A program made the position numbers and the translations under genes. The notes under the pieces were generated by a model. It was not told the origin of the DNA. It ran no database searches and saw nothing but the letters and a program-made list of their open reading frames with translations. 64,000 nt of DNA from Clostridia bacterium (GTDB lineage: Bacteria; Bacillota; Clostridia; Christensenellales; Borkfalkiaceae), in NCBI GenBank assembly GCA_017465145.1, contig JAFTWU010000001.1, positions 31,252 to 95,251 of the forward strand, given 5' to 3'. Within the stretch, counting starts at the first letter, position 1. Every line of letters starts with the position of its first letter. This document shows, one piece after another, positions 8,000 to 15,566 of this stretch.

Positions 8000-8944
8000 T
8001 TAGTTAACGTCAGAACAAAGTGGGCCTGCAAGTTCTTTCATAAAGAACAATTTACCGGGGATTGTGGGAATCCAAGAAGAAGTTACGAATCTTGTGGGTT
8101 GATAACGTAAGGTCATCCAGAAACTCATACCTTGCCATTGCATACCACGGCCAAGAACACCGTCTGCACCGCCGATAGCGTAGTCTGCTTGGAACATAAG
8201 ACCAGGGCCCATAGTGTTAGCACGGCAAGGAACCATACTAGTACGACTACGGAAAGAAGTTAAAGCGTTTTGTTCAATGGTTAAGGGGTGTAATTTAGCA
8301 CCGATACGATAGGGTTGCTTTAACCATTCTTCATCGGTAGCAAATTCTGAACCGAATTGTGGTTCCCAGAAAGCGATGTGACACATTCTGCCGATACCGT
8401 AAACTAAAACAAGTTTAGCGCCTTCAGCCTTTAATGCTGCAATCTTTTCGGGGTAAGTGGGAAGATTTGCTTTGGTAGCAAAGTTTCTGTGGTCCTTAGG
8501 AACGGTAAGTTCGCCCAAAGGATTATAGAAAGCAGTTTCCATAGCGTTTTGGAAAGACGCTTCACCCGTGATGGTGTTGCCGTCTGCATCTGCCCATTCG
8601 TCCATGTTAAAGCACCAAACGTTTTTGCAAGATACGTTCCATTCTTTAAGGAAGTAAACTGCCCATTTGTACATACCCATAGGACCTACGGGAAGAATAA
8701 ACGCGATTTTTTCTTTACGTTCGTTTGCCTTTTTAATTTCGTTAGCGATTTCGTGACCCATTTTTACGTTGAATTCTTCTAAATCTTCGCATTGAACGGG
8801 GGTAAAATCTTTATTCCAAAATGCTTGGCGATCCAAAACGCTTTCGGGTGCGTTTGAACAGCACTTGTCTATCTTTTCAAAATCCCAACCTTCTGGGTAA
8901 AAACCTTCTAAAAGACTGCCTTTAACGGTAGAATTAAAATCCAT
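8000..8944 (-). CDS. NagB-like sugar-phosphate isomerase/deaminase with altered catalytic motif
   Basis: This 314-residue protein is clearly related to glucosamine-6-phosphate deaminase: [12 protein letters not shown] replaces the phosphate loop, NMDEW (114-117) matches the NMDEY motif, and [13 protein letters not shown] (183-195) matches GxGxDGHIAFNEP. His189 and Glu194 are retained, but the ring-opening aspartate of NagB is replaced by Met187. The protein is about 45 residues longer than NagB, mainly at the N-terminus. It is therefore probably a relative acting on a different amino-sugar phosphate or by a changed mechanism. It lies between the Gfo/Idh/MocA gene and the acetyltransferase in one operon. 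Confidence 0.8.
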   Translation of the reverse strand: MDFNSTVKGSLLEGFYPEGWDFEKIDKCCSNAPESVLDRQAFWNKDFTPVQCEDLEEFNVKMGHEIANEIKKANERKEKIAFILPVGPMGMYKWAVYFLKEWNVSCKNVWCFNMDEWADADGNTITGEASFQNAMETAFYNPLGELTVPKDHRNFATKANLPTYPEKIAALKAEGAKLVLVYGIGRMCHIAFWEPQFGSEFATDEEWLKQPYRIGAKLHPLTIEQNALTSFRSRTSMVPCRANTMGPGLMFQADYAIGGADGVLGRGMQWQGMSFWMTLRYQPTRFVTSSWIPTIPGKLFFMKELAGPLCSDVN

Positions 8945-8976
8945 AATAAAAATCTCCTTAATATAAAAATCAAACG

Positions 8977-9984
8977 TTATTCTGCGTAAACTTTATCAAC
9001 AACTTCTTGAACTTGAACTGCACGGTCGCTGAAGGTGTAGTCTAATTTGCCACTTCTTAAAAGTGAGCAGAAGTTTTGAATTTGTTTAAGGTATAGGTTA
9101 CCCTTTTCGCCTTCAAAGTTAACGGGTTCGTAAGTTACACGGCTTTGAGCAGCGTCGTAGTCACCTTGGGGTGCGTAAAGATAAGAAAGCGTGCCAACTT
9201 CTTCTTGAGCAAGAGTGCCTTTACCGATAATGTAGCCCTTGCTACCGTAAATTTCAAGTTTAGATTCACTTGCAGCATCGGGAATATTGAAGTTAATATC
9301 AATATGACCAAGAACACCGCCTTTGGTTTTGAAAACTAAAATTGCGCCGTCTTCAACTTCATAAGAGAAGGTACGGGTAGAATATACTGCCTTAACTTCT
9401 TCAATTTCATCTTCTAAAATGTATTCAGCAAGTTCGATACAATGAACGCCAAGGTCCATGATAGCACCGCCACCGCCAAGAGATTTCTTTTGTCTCCAAG
9501 CACCGGGGATATCGGGATACCAGCAAGTAAATTGCAAACGAATGCTGTTTGCCATACCAATGTCGCCATTTTGAACTAGGTCGTGTGCCTTAACGTGTAG
9601 GTTATGATATTTCATCATATAGCCGACGAAGATAAGTTTGCCTGCTTTTTTGAAAGCGTCAACTAGTTCTCTACCTTGCTTTGCATCAAAACCGATGGGT
9701 TTTTCAACGAAAACGTGCTTGCCGTATTTTAACGCGGTCATCGCTTGTTCGTAGTGGCAGAATACCGGAGTGCCGATATAAACTGCGTCACAGTCACAAT
9801 TTTTTAACATTTCTTCTTCGTCGGTAAAAGTGGGAACGCCGTATTTTTCGCCCAACTTTTCAACTACGGGTGCAACTTTATCCATAATTGCAACGAGTTC
9901 GTTATCGGGGTCTTGCAAAATTGCGGGGATAGTACGTCTATCAGCAATACCGCCTGCACCGATTACACACCATTTGATTTTCAT
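8977..9984 (-). CDS. Gfo/Idh/MocA-family oxidoreductase
   Basis: This 335-residue protein has the N-terminal nucleotide-binding motif [13 protein letters not shown], the catalytic EKP triad in HVFVEKPIG, and the C-terminal substrate domain with [15 protein letters not shown]. Family members oxidise or reduce sugar hydroxyls using NAD(P). The substrate is unknown. It is the second gene of the sugar operon and follows the PIG-L deacetylase by 90 bases. AAGGAGAAAAATT gives a good ribosome site. It is only distantly related to the GH109-like protein at 3671. Confidence 0.9.
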   Translation of the reverse strand: MKIKWCVIGAGGIADRRTIPAILQDPDNELVAIMDKVAPVVEKLGEKYGVPTFTDEEEMLKNCDCDAVYIGTPVFCHYEQAMTALKYGKHVFVEKPIGFDAKQGRELVDAFKKAGKLIFVGYMMKYHNLHVKAHDLVQNGDIGMANSIRLQFTCWYPDIPGAWRQKKSLGGGGAIMDLGVHCIELAEYILEDEIEEVKAVYSTRTFSYEVEDGAILVFKTKGGVLGHIDINFNIPDAASESKLEIYGSKGYIIGKGTLAQEEVGTLSYLYAPQGDYDAAQSRVTYEPVNFEGEKGNLYLKQIQNFCSLLRSGKLDYTFSDRAVQVQEVVDKVYAE

Positions 9985-10074
9985 AATTTTTCTCCTTTAT
10001 CCTAAATTGAACAATTCAATTTTATTTTTTTATTTTTGTTTTAAAAGCAACTTTGCTGTATTTTGTGCCAAATT

Positions 10075-10800
10075 TTATTCAGGTAAAAGTCTTTTTGTCG
10101 TGCCTTTTAAATAAACTTGGCATTGACGGAAACCTTCTGCATATTCCGCACCGCATTGATAACCGCGGTAACGACTGCAAGTTCTTACCATATCGCAAAA
10201 ATCAATATGGTCGTGGTCTCTCATCCAAACGATTTGACTTTCGTGGCAATTAAGCATTTCTATCTTTAAGTCGATAGTTTCGGTAACGTCAACGAACATT
10301 GTTGGGTTAAAGTTTACGCCTGCTAAAGTATCCATATAGTAAATGGGCACTAACTTTGCAGGGGTGTCGTCTTTTGTGTACTTATGTACAGAACACTTGT
10401 AGTTAGGCAACGTTGCCGTAAAACTTGCATCGAAAACAAGTTTAGAAACTGACGTATGGTCGGGCATATAGTCGTTAGGGTCGTGCGTGATGATAAGGTC
10501 TGGATTAGCGTATCTTATAACGTCAACCATCTTATCGCGCGCTTCTTTATTATTTTCAAAAATATCAAGGTCGTCAAAACCGCCCCAGATAACTTCTATA
10601 CCGGCAAGTCTGCCTGCCCTTTTTGCTTCTTCCGCCCTCATAACCTTAAGTTCTTCCGGTGGAATTATAACGTGACCTAGGTTACCGCTGTTTGCGTGAC
10701 AAACGATAACGGTATCACCGCGTTGAACACATTTTGCAAGTGTACCCGAACATGCAATTTCAATATCGTCCGGATGTGAACCTACTGCAAGAATTCTCAT
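10075..10800 (-). CDS. PIG-L/LmbE-family deacetylase
   Basis: This 241-residue protein has the zinc motif VGSHPDDIEIACSG near the N-terminus and a second set, THDPNDYMPDHTSV, characteristic of PIG-L N-acetyl-sugar deacetylases. It would remove acetyl from an N-acetylglucosamine- or GalNAc-like substrate in the cytoplasm. The ATG at 10800 is preferred to an upstream in-frame GTG because GTGAGG serves as its ribosome binding site. It is the first gene of the sugar operon, which fits an entry step before the NagB-like enzyme. Confidence 0.88.
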   Translation of the reverse strand: MRILAVGSHPDDIEIACSGTLAKCVQRGDTVIVCHANSGNLGHVIIPPEELKVMRAEEAKRAGRLAGIEVIWGGFDDLDIFENNKEARDKMVDVIRYANPDLIITHDPNDYMPDHTSVSKLVFDASFTATLPNYKCSVHKYTKDDTPAKLVPIYYMDTLAGVNFNPTMFVDVTETIDLKIEMLNCHESQIVWMRDHDHIDFCDMVRTCSRYRGYQCGAEYAEGFRQCQVYLKGTTKRLLPE

Positions 10801-10829
10801 ATTAGCCCTCACTTTTCCATAATAAAATT

Positions 10830-10869
10830 ATTATGGTTATATTATAAACCATAATTTGATTCTTTGCAA
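10830..10869 (-). promoter_or_regulatory. Sugar-operon promoter with overlapping inverted repeat
   Basis: Minus-strand TTGCAA (10864-10869), 17-base spacer and perfect TATAAT (10841-10846). An inverted repeat ATTATGGTT/AACCATAAT (10830-10838, 10847-10855) brackets the -10 box and would suit a repressor operator. Confidence 0.7.
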
Positions 10870-10872
10870 TAT

Positions 10873-10920
10873 AAAAACCAAAAAGAGTTGGCAGTTTTTA
10901 CCTACTTTTTTTGGTTTTTT
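10873..10920 (-). terminator. Probable terminator of the ABC transporter operon
   Basis: Stem AAAAACCAAAAA (10873-10884) against TTTTTGGTTTTT (10908-10919) with a loop of about 23 bases, downstream of the ATPase gene. The stem is AT-rich, so strength is uncertain. Confidence 0.5.
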
Positions 10921-11033
10921 TAACGTGATTTTTATTTGTGATTATTTTGTTGCGATTTTTTGATTAAATCGTGTGTTTTTATAGCAAAAACTCCATCTCT
11001 TTTTATAAGAATTTTACTATTAATTAACCCTTT

Positions 11034-11894
11034 TTATAAAACCTTTGACAAGAAGTCTTTTAACCTGTCGTTTTTGGGGTTAGAGAAAAACTCTGCGGGG
11101 GCAGATTCTTCTTTAATTCTACCTTCATCAATAAATACAACGCGGTCTGCAACTTCCCTTGCAAAACCCATTTCGTGAGTAACGATAACCATAGTCATAC
11201 CGTCTATTGCAAGTTGTTTCATAAGGTCTAAAACTTCGCCAACCATTTCGGGATCTAGCGCAGAAGTAGGTTCGTCAAAGAGCATTACGATGGGGTCCAT
11301 AGCAAGCGCACGAATAATTGCAATACGTTGTTTTTGACCGCCAGATAAGGTTGAAGGATAAGCGTTTGCCTTTTCTTCTAACCCGATGCGCTTTAAGAGA
11401 GCGTATGCTTTTTCTTCGTTAGCTTTTTTAATTTCCTTTTTCGTTTGCTTAATTTCTATTAAAGGTTTTTTGGCGTCTTTTTTTCTAAACAAATTTGCAA
11501 ATTTAATAAAGAAATTTTTGCATTTTGCCTTTCTTAAATTACCTAGTGCAACAACATTTGGCGCTAATGTAATATTTTTGATTATCGTAAGGTTGTTAAA
11601 AAGGTTAAATTGTTGGAAAACCATGCCGATTTTTTGGCGGTGAACGTTAATATCAACCTTTCGGTCAACAAGGTTTTCGCCTTGGAACATAATAACCCCA
11701 CCCGTTGGGTCTTCCATACAGTTTAAGCAACGCAAGAAAGTAGATTTACCGCAACCAGAAGGGCCTATAACGGCAACTACTTCCCCTTTTTTAACGTCGA
11801 TATCAATGCCCTTCAATACTTCAAGTTTATCGAAATTTTTGGTAAGATTTTTTACGGAAAGAACTATTTCATCACTTTTAATTTTTGCGTTCAT
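11034..11894 (-). CDS. Amino-acid ABC transporter ATP-binding protein with lysine-rich insertion
   Basis: This 286-residue ATPase has Walker [10 protein letters not shown] (44-52), Q-loop VFQQFNLF, signature LSGGQKQR (183-190), Walker [15 protein letters not shown] and the H-loop THEMGFA, all typical of the polar amino-acid GlnQ/HisP group. Members are usually about 240 residues. The extra length is a basic segment at about 118-155 between the Q-loop and signature, containing [16 protein letters not shown]. Its start overlaps the permease gene by 17 bases. Together with the permease and lipoprotein it forms an importer. Confidence 0.92.
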   Translation of the reverse strand: MNAKIKSDEIVLSVKNLTKNFDKLEVLKGIDIDVKKGEVVAVIGPSGCGKSTFLRCLNCMEDPTGGVIMFQGENLVDRKVDINVHRQKIGMVFQQFNLFNNLTIIKNITLAPNVVALGNLRKAKCKNFFIKFANLFRKKDAKKPLIEIKQTKKEIKKANEEKAYALLKRIGLEEKANAYPSTLSGGQKQRIAIIRALAMDPIVMLFDEPTSALDPEMVGEVLDLMKQLAIDGMTMVIVTHEMGFAREVADRVVFIDEGRIKEESAPAEFFSNPKNDRLKDFLSKVL

Positions 11895-12588
11895 TCTTCT
11901 TTAACCTCCTTTCGATAAGTTTAACACCAATGGTAATGATTACTATTAGGACTATATAAATGAGTGCAAGAACTAAATACGGGATAAGGAAGGAATATGA
12001 CGCGTAACCGATTTGTTCAAATGCACGATATAGGTCAAGTACGGTAACAAAACTTGCTACTGACGTTTCTTTTACCAAAGTAATAAATTCATTACCAAGT
12101 GTTGGTATAATGTTTTTTATTGCTTGCGGAATTACTATTCTAAACATTGCAGTCCAAAAGGTTAATCCAACCGCTCTGCCGGCTTCTAATTGACCAACGT
12201 CTATCGACTGAATACCACCACGCATAATTTCTGAAACGTATGCACCGCTATTTAAGCCGAAAATTACTATTGCTTCAATAAGCGGATCACACGTCCAACC
12301 AATTAAGGGACGCAAAAAATAGTGTCCTACTAAGAGTTGAACTACCATAGGCGTACCGCGGAAAATTGCTACGTATACTACGGCAAACTTATCAAGTATT
12401 TTTGCAAAAAAATTGTACTTTGGCATTACCTTAATTATGGCAATAAACATACCTACGATTATACCAATAATAAGACCAAAGACGGCAATCTGAACGGTTG
12501 CACCTAAGCCACGTAAAACTTCTTTATAGCCACCCTTATCTATGAATTGGAAAGTAAAGGAATTCCAAAGTTTTGCCCAATCTATCAT
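11878..12588 (-). CDS. Amino-acid ABC transporter permease
   Basis: This 236-residue protein has about five membrane segments and the EAA loop ([22 protein letters not shown]) of HisM/GlnP-type permeases. The N-terminal part holds the conserved [10 protein letters not shown] and RGTPMVVQL stretches. It forms the membrane channel with the ATPase at 11034. Only one permease gene is present, so a homodimer is expected. Confidence 0.93.
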   Translation of the reverse strand: MIDWAKLWNSFTFQFIDKGGYKEVLRGLGATVQIAVFGLIIGIIVGMFIAIIKVMPKYNFFAKILDKFAVVYVAIFRGTPMVVQLLVGHYFLRPLIGWTCDPLIEAIVIFGLNSGAYVSEIMRGGIQSIDVGQLEAGRAVGLTFWTAMFRIVIPQAIKNIIPTLGNEFITLVKETSVASFVTVLDLYRAFEQIGYASYSFLIPYLVLALIYIVLIVIITIGVKLIERRLKKNERKN

Positions 12589-12610
12589 AATTTTTCCTTT
12601 TACAACGAAA

Positions 12611-12634
12611 GGCTTAACGGAAATCCGTTAAGCC
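12611..12634 (-). terminator. Stable hairpin between binding-protein and permease genes
   Basis: Perfect 10-bp stem GGCTTAACGG/CCGTTAAGCC with loop AAAT. No strong T-run follows on the minus strand, so partial termination or protection of the upstream mRNA is more likely than full termination. That would favour excess binding protein. Confidence 0.6.
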
Positions 12635-12657
12635 AAGCGTGTTTTAATTGTTATTTA

Positions 12658-13479
12658 TTAACCGTTAGCGCAAAGTACTGCAAGGATATCCATTAAAACG
12701 CCAGCATCGTCTAACGCTTCGTTTTCCTCTAAGCATACGATTACTTGAGAGTTAGTATAATATGCATCGGTAAAGTTTATGTTTTCTTCACGGTCGTTAG
12801 TAATGGTAAGTGCTGCAATAGCCATATCGATACCATCTGTGCCTACTGAAGTAACAACTGCAGAGAAAGCCATATCAACGATTTCTAAGTTCATGCCAAG
12901 ATATTCTGCAAGAAGTTTAGCAACTTCCATATCAATACCATAGAAGTCTTCACCTTGCTTAAATTCAAAAGGTGCATATTCTGCGTTGGTTGCAATCTTT
13001 AAGGTTTCGGTTGCGCCTGTAACTTCTACGTTCTTAGGAACAGCAACGTAGTTTGCTTCATCACCCGTTAAATATTTGGTTTGAATAGCATTAATTTCTG
13101 CTGCCTTTTCAACGAAGAAAGCATTTACTTGAGCAAGTAATTCAGTTTGAGTTGAATCAACTGCCATACCGAAGAATTCTTCACCGGTAAGAGCAACGTC
13201 TATCATTTTAATACCTTCAATCTTATCAACAAGGTTTTGAGCAACTGCCTTATCGGTAACAACGTAATCAATAACGCCGTTTTGCATATCGGTAACTGCT
13301 AACGTGGGGCTTTGGTAAGCCTTTGCTTCAGTACCCTTTAAGTAAGATGCAAACATATAGCCGGTGGTACCGGTTTGAGCACCAATCTTAACGGTAGGAG
13401 TGTCGCTACAAGCAGTTAAGCCAAAGCAACCGCATACACATAAAACCGCTGCGAGAATTGCTGTTAAAAATTTTTTCAT
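12658..13479 (-). CDS. ABC transporter substrate-binding lipoprotein, apparently circularly permuted
   Basis: This 273-residue protein has a signal peptide ending in the lipobox LTAC (Cys24). Residues 30-140 resemble the normally later part of a family-3 binding protein: VKIGAQTGTTGYMFA, ITDMQNG-like helix, DYVVTDKAVA, and TELLAQVNAFF. Residues 158-255 resemble the normally first part: LKIATNAEYAPFEF, FYGIDMEVAKLLAEYLG, and AIAALTITNDREENINFTDAYY. The order is thus swapped relative to GlnH-type proteins. There is no internal stop or frameshift. The start at 13479 follows AAGGAGATATT. It should deliver a polar amino acid to the permease downstream. Confidence 0.85.
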   Translation of the reverse strand: MKKFLTAILAAVLCVCGCFGLTACSDTPTVKIGAQTGTTGYMFASYLKGTEAKAYQSPTLAVTDMQNGVIDYVVTDKAVAQNLVDKIEGIKMIDVALTGEEFFGMAVDSTQTELLAQVNAFFVEKAAEINAIQTKYLTGDEANYVAVPKNVEVTGATETLKIATNAEYAPFEFKQGEDFYGIDMEVAKLLAEYLGMNLEIVDMAFSAVVTSVGTDGIDMAIAALTITNDREENINFTDAYYTNSQVIVCLEENEALDDAGVLMDILAVLCANG

Positions 13480-13565
13480 AATATCTCCTTTTTGCAAGTT
13501 AATTTTTATTACCGTAATTACTCGGCTAGGTTAACCTTGCACTTTATTTTGCAATTTATACGTTC

Positions 13566-13594
13566 ATTTTAATAAGTTCTATTCATATTGTCAA
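13566..13594 (-). promoter_or_regulatory. Promoter of the amino-acid ABC transporter operon
   Basis: Minus-strand TTGACA (13589-13594), 17-base spacer, TAAAAT (13566-13571). The rest of the 340-base gap 13480-13819 holds only a roughly 80-base leader and the degV terminator. Confidence 0.8.
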
Positions 13595-13709
13595 CTGTTT
13601 TTGTAAGAAAATTTTAAATTTTTCATAAATTTTTTGCAATTTTTTAAATATAATGAATATTTTTATGAATATTTGTGCTATTGCATTATTTTTATGCAGT
13701 TTTTGTTTT

Positions 13710-13746
13710 ATACAAAAAGAAAAGTCGCGTTTTTTACACGCGACTT
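13710..13746 (-). terminator. Terminator of the degV gene
   Basis: Stem AAGTCGCGT/ACGCGACTT (13722-13730, 13738-13746) followed on the minus strand by a T-rich tail. Confidence 0.85.
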
Positions 13747-13819
13747 GTTTGGCTTTATATAATGTATAATGTGATTTGCTAAACGTTTACTTTTTTAGCC
13801 TTTATCAGTATTCAAAAAA

Positions 13820-14683
13820 TTATTTATTGCCGTCGTTGATATATAAAATACCCAAGCAGTCTTCACCACAGTGAGAAGTAATCGTGCCACCAGCTGTAGT
13901 AGTTAAAATTTCTTTAAAGCCCGCTTCTTTTAGGTAGTTAACGGCAATTTGAACAGTTTCGTCATCTGCAGTAGTATAAGTAACGAAAGCGCGGGTTTTA
14001 TCGGGATTATCAAATTCTTCTAAGACGTCTGCACAATAACGGTCAACCCCTTTTGAATATTTGCCCTTATATTTTTTTCCTGAAACCATCTTGCCGTCTT
14101 TAACGATTATTTGTGGACGGATACCTAAAAGGTTAGCACCAAAATACGCCATAGCGTTACATCTGCCACCCTTATAAAGATAATCTACCCTTTTAAGAAT
14201 AAAACTTGCTTGAACGTATGGAACACGCGCTAAACATTTTTCATAAATATCTTTTGCGTTTACCCCGTCTCTTACAAGGTCGCAAGCGTAAAGAACTAAA
14301 AGCGCGATACCCGTTGAAAGTGATTTAGAGTCTACAATGAAAACCTTTTGTTCTCCTGCTTGTGAGTTAATTGCTTCAGCGGCTCTGTTAGCGTTGCTAT
14401 TGGTAACGGAAATACCAGACGACAACGTGAAATGAATAACGTAGTCGCTTTCCCTTAACAATTCACTAAAATATTCAGTATATTGAAATTCGTTGAGTGC
14501 ACAAGTTTTAGGAAGTATACCCGTCGTGTCAACAAAGTTGATAATTTCTTCGGGCGTAATTTCACCGTCGGGTGCAGTTTTATCGCCAAGCGTTAACGTA
14601 AAAGGAATAACACTCACGTTGTATTTTGCAATAAGTTCTTTGGTTAAGTCTACAGTTGATTCTGCTGAAATACGAATTTGCAT
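13820..14683 (-). CDS. DegV-family fatty-acid-binding protein
   Basis: This 287-residue protein has the DegV layout: N-terminal ISAESTVDLTKEL, central HFTLSSGISVTNSNA with the serine that contacts the fatty-acid carboxylate, and KGGRCNAM before the C-terminal lobe. DegV/FakB proteins present fatty acids to FakA for phosphorylation, and FakA lies 3 kb away at 17660, which supports that role. It is monocistronic, with AGGTAGG before the ATG. Confidence 0.9.
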   Translation of the reverse strand: MQIRISAESTVDLTKELIAKYNVSVIPFTLTLGDKTAPDGEITPEEIINFVDTTGILPKTCALNEFQYTEYFSELLRESDYVIHFTLSSGISVTNSNANRAAEAINSQAGEQKVFIVDSKSLSTGIALLVLYACDLVRDGVNAKDIYEKCLARVPYVQASFILKRVDYLYKGGRCNAMAYFGANLLGIRPQIIVKDGKMVSGKKYKGKYSKGVDRYCADVLEEFDNPDKTRAFVTYTTADDETVQIAVNYLKEAGFKEILTTTAGGTITSHCGEDCLGILYINDGNK

Positions 14684-14839
14684 AAATTTTTACCTACCTT
14701 TGCAAATATAATAATACATTATTAAAAAAATATCAAACGTTTTGTTCTACTTTTAGTCTACTCTTTAGAATATGGCGGTAGAGTTTGCATTTTTGTGCTC
14801 TACTAGCGGTAGAAACCCCGCAAAACTGCGCAATTTTAG

Positions 14840-14868
14840 TTGATTTTTGGGTTTTATTGTGATATTAT
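14840..14868 (+). promoter_or_regulatory. Promoter placing transcription start at the HTH gene's ATG
   Basis: TTGATT (14840-14845), 17-base spacer, TATTAT (14863-14868). The ATG at 14875 is 7 bases after the -10 box, where transcription would begin, and there is no Shine-Dalgarno sequence. Confidence 0.65.
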
Positions 14869-14874
14869 AAATAT

Positions 14875-15489
14875 ATGAACGTAAAAGAAAATTTAGCAAA
14901 AAACTTAGTTAAATATAGAAAATTTACCGGTTTAACCCAAGCAGAACTTGCCGAAAAACTAAACTATTCTGATAAAGCGGTATCTAAATGGGAACGCGGA
15001 GAATCCGTTCCTGACCTTGTCGTATTAAAGCAAATTGCTGATTTTTACGGTGTTAAAATTGACACTTTAATTAGTAAGCCAAACGATTATACACCACACA
15101 CCTATCGCAATATTACAAAAATTCGCTTTACGATGGCGGCAATTGCTACCGTTCTAGTTTGGCTTGCAGCTGCGCTTTCTTACTTTTTTATTGAACTTTT
15201 ATTCCCATCGTTTAAGGGCAATACTTGGCTTGCTTTCGTTATAGCCGTTCCACTTACGATGGTGGTACTATCAATACTAACTTCCGTTTGGAAAAACTCT
15301 ATACTAAACGTTGTATTCCATACCCTGCTTGTTTGGTCAACCCTTACTACCCTTTATTTAATTCTTAAAAACGCGCTTATTCACGTTCCTTATTATCTAT
15401 GGGTTATTTTCTTAATTGGTATTCTATTTCAAGCATTAATACTATTTATGTTCTTTTATAAACGCTTTAATAAAAACCAAAATCAATAA
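14875..15489 (+). CDS. Xre-family HTH protein with four membrane segments
   Basis: This 204-residue protein has an N-terminal Cro/C1 helix-turn-helix (TQAELAEKLNYSDKAVSKWERGESVPD, about residues 20-45) and then four hydrophobic segments (about 85-105, 115-140, 145-165, 170-195). It is a membrane-tethered DNA-binding protein. Similar proteins in Firmicutes are common but their signals are unknown. The predicted mRNA has no leader. It is monocistronic, followed by a strong terminator. Confidence 0.85.
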   Translation: MNVKENLAKNLVKYRKFTGLTQAELAEKLNYSDKAVSKWERGESVPDLVVLKQIADFYGVKIDTLISKPNDYTPHTYRNITKIRFTMAAIATVLVWLAAALSYFFIELLFPSFKGNTWLAFVIAVPLTMVVLSILTSVWKNSILNVVFHTLLVWSTLTTLYLILKNALIHVPYYLWVIFLIGILFQALILFMFFYKRFNKNQNQ

Positions 15490-15513
15490 CTAATTTTTAA
15501 CGTTGTAAATTTT

Positions 15514-15545
15514 AACGCCGTTGCTATCGCAACGGCGTTTTTATA
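15514..15545. terminator. Bidirectional terminator between the HTH gene and recG
   Basis: Perfect 11-bp stem AACGCCGTTGC/GCAACGGCGTT, loop TATC, followed by a T-run. It separates converging genes. Confidence 0.9.
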
Positions 15546-15566
15546 TACTTCATTATTATTCTAAAA

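Noticed and set aside
12658-13479. Binding protein as a frameshifted or fused pair of pseudogenes
   Set aside because: The reading frame is continuous, has a normal lipobox start, and both halves keep their motifs. Reversed order is better explained by permutation than by decay.
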